64,000 nucleotides of DNA from Chryseobacterium sp. (GTDB taxonomy: Bacteria > Bacteroidota > Bacteroidia > Flavobacteriales > Weeksellaceae). The stretch covers positions 1-64,000 of the forward strand of contig JAITMC010000040.1 of the NCBI GenBank assembly GCA_031277615.1, given 5' to 3'. Shown here one piece after another: positions 64,000 through 64,000 of the stretch. The notes under the pieces were generated by a model. That model did no database searches and had not been told where the DNA came from. It saw only the letters and a program-made list of their open reading frames with translations. Both the position numbers and the translations under genes were made by a program. How positions within the stretch are numbered: position 1 is the stretch's first letter; each line of letters begins with the position of its first letter.

Positions 64000-64000
64000 T

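Overview
The window reads as chromosome from a flavobacterium of the Chryseobacterium group (Bacteroidota). Reasons: AT-rich intergenic DNA; many promoters with the Bacteroidota -7 box TAnnTTTG; GLPGLI and DUF3857 families; a PorT-type type IX secretion gene; double-glycine bacteriocin-like peptides; and two secreted enzymes that closely resemble the protein-glutaminase of Chryseobacterium proteolyticum. I see no tRNA, rRNA, CRISPR array or prophage.

Layout. 1-8.8 kb: three small double-glycine-leader peptide genes (one only 59 aa), an ArsC-like protein, a hotdog thioesterase, a GLPGLI protein, a fluoride riboswitch in front of a CLC-type fluoride antiporter gene, a LysR/YeiH pair and an MFS transporter. 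8.8-13.5 kb (minus): rny, a 6S-like RNA, zapA with a coiled-coil partner, then porT, menaquinone methyltransferase and a membrane-anchored unknown. 13.5-27.7 kb: a FabH-like synthase, metallophosphoesterase, a degenerate polysaccharide deacetylase, SDR-type threonine dehydrogenase, gamma-glutamyltransferase, lipid kinase, a DUF3298-like lipoprotein, two tandem DUF3857/transglutaminase-like proteins and gyrB. 28.2-38.8 kb: cydAB, a structured non-coding stretch, two orphan helix-turn-helix genes, a membrane-anchored TPR/HTH regulator, ClbS/DfsB-like protein, lysS, rlmF, a small cytochrome c.

39.6-49.6 kb is a full trp operon with a WWW leader peptide and attenuator: trpEGDCF, then a REP-associated transposase cassette and two accessory genes, then trpB, a DoxX-like gene and trpA, followed by lipB. 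The REP sequence supplies the last codons of trpF. 50-52.7 kb holds two protein-glutaminase precursors on either side of a small lipoprotein that looks like a free-standing copy of their propeptide; this is the most novel arrangement I see. 52.9-55.7 kb: an SDR and a nitroreductase-ohrR-ohr peroxide-stress group. 56-64 kb: an exported peptide-deformylase-like protein with a changed metal ligand, a 142-bp tandem repeat array, and a heme-acquisition locus (hmuY-hmuT-hmuU-hmuV-methyltransferase-hmuS, then chaN).

Intergenic DNA carries several dispersed repeat families: CAGAT-rich arms able to form long hairpins, GATGG/CCATC-rich stretches, and REP palindromes. All functional calls come from reading motifs by eye; no database search was run.
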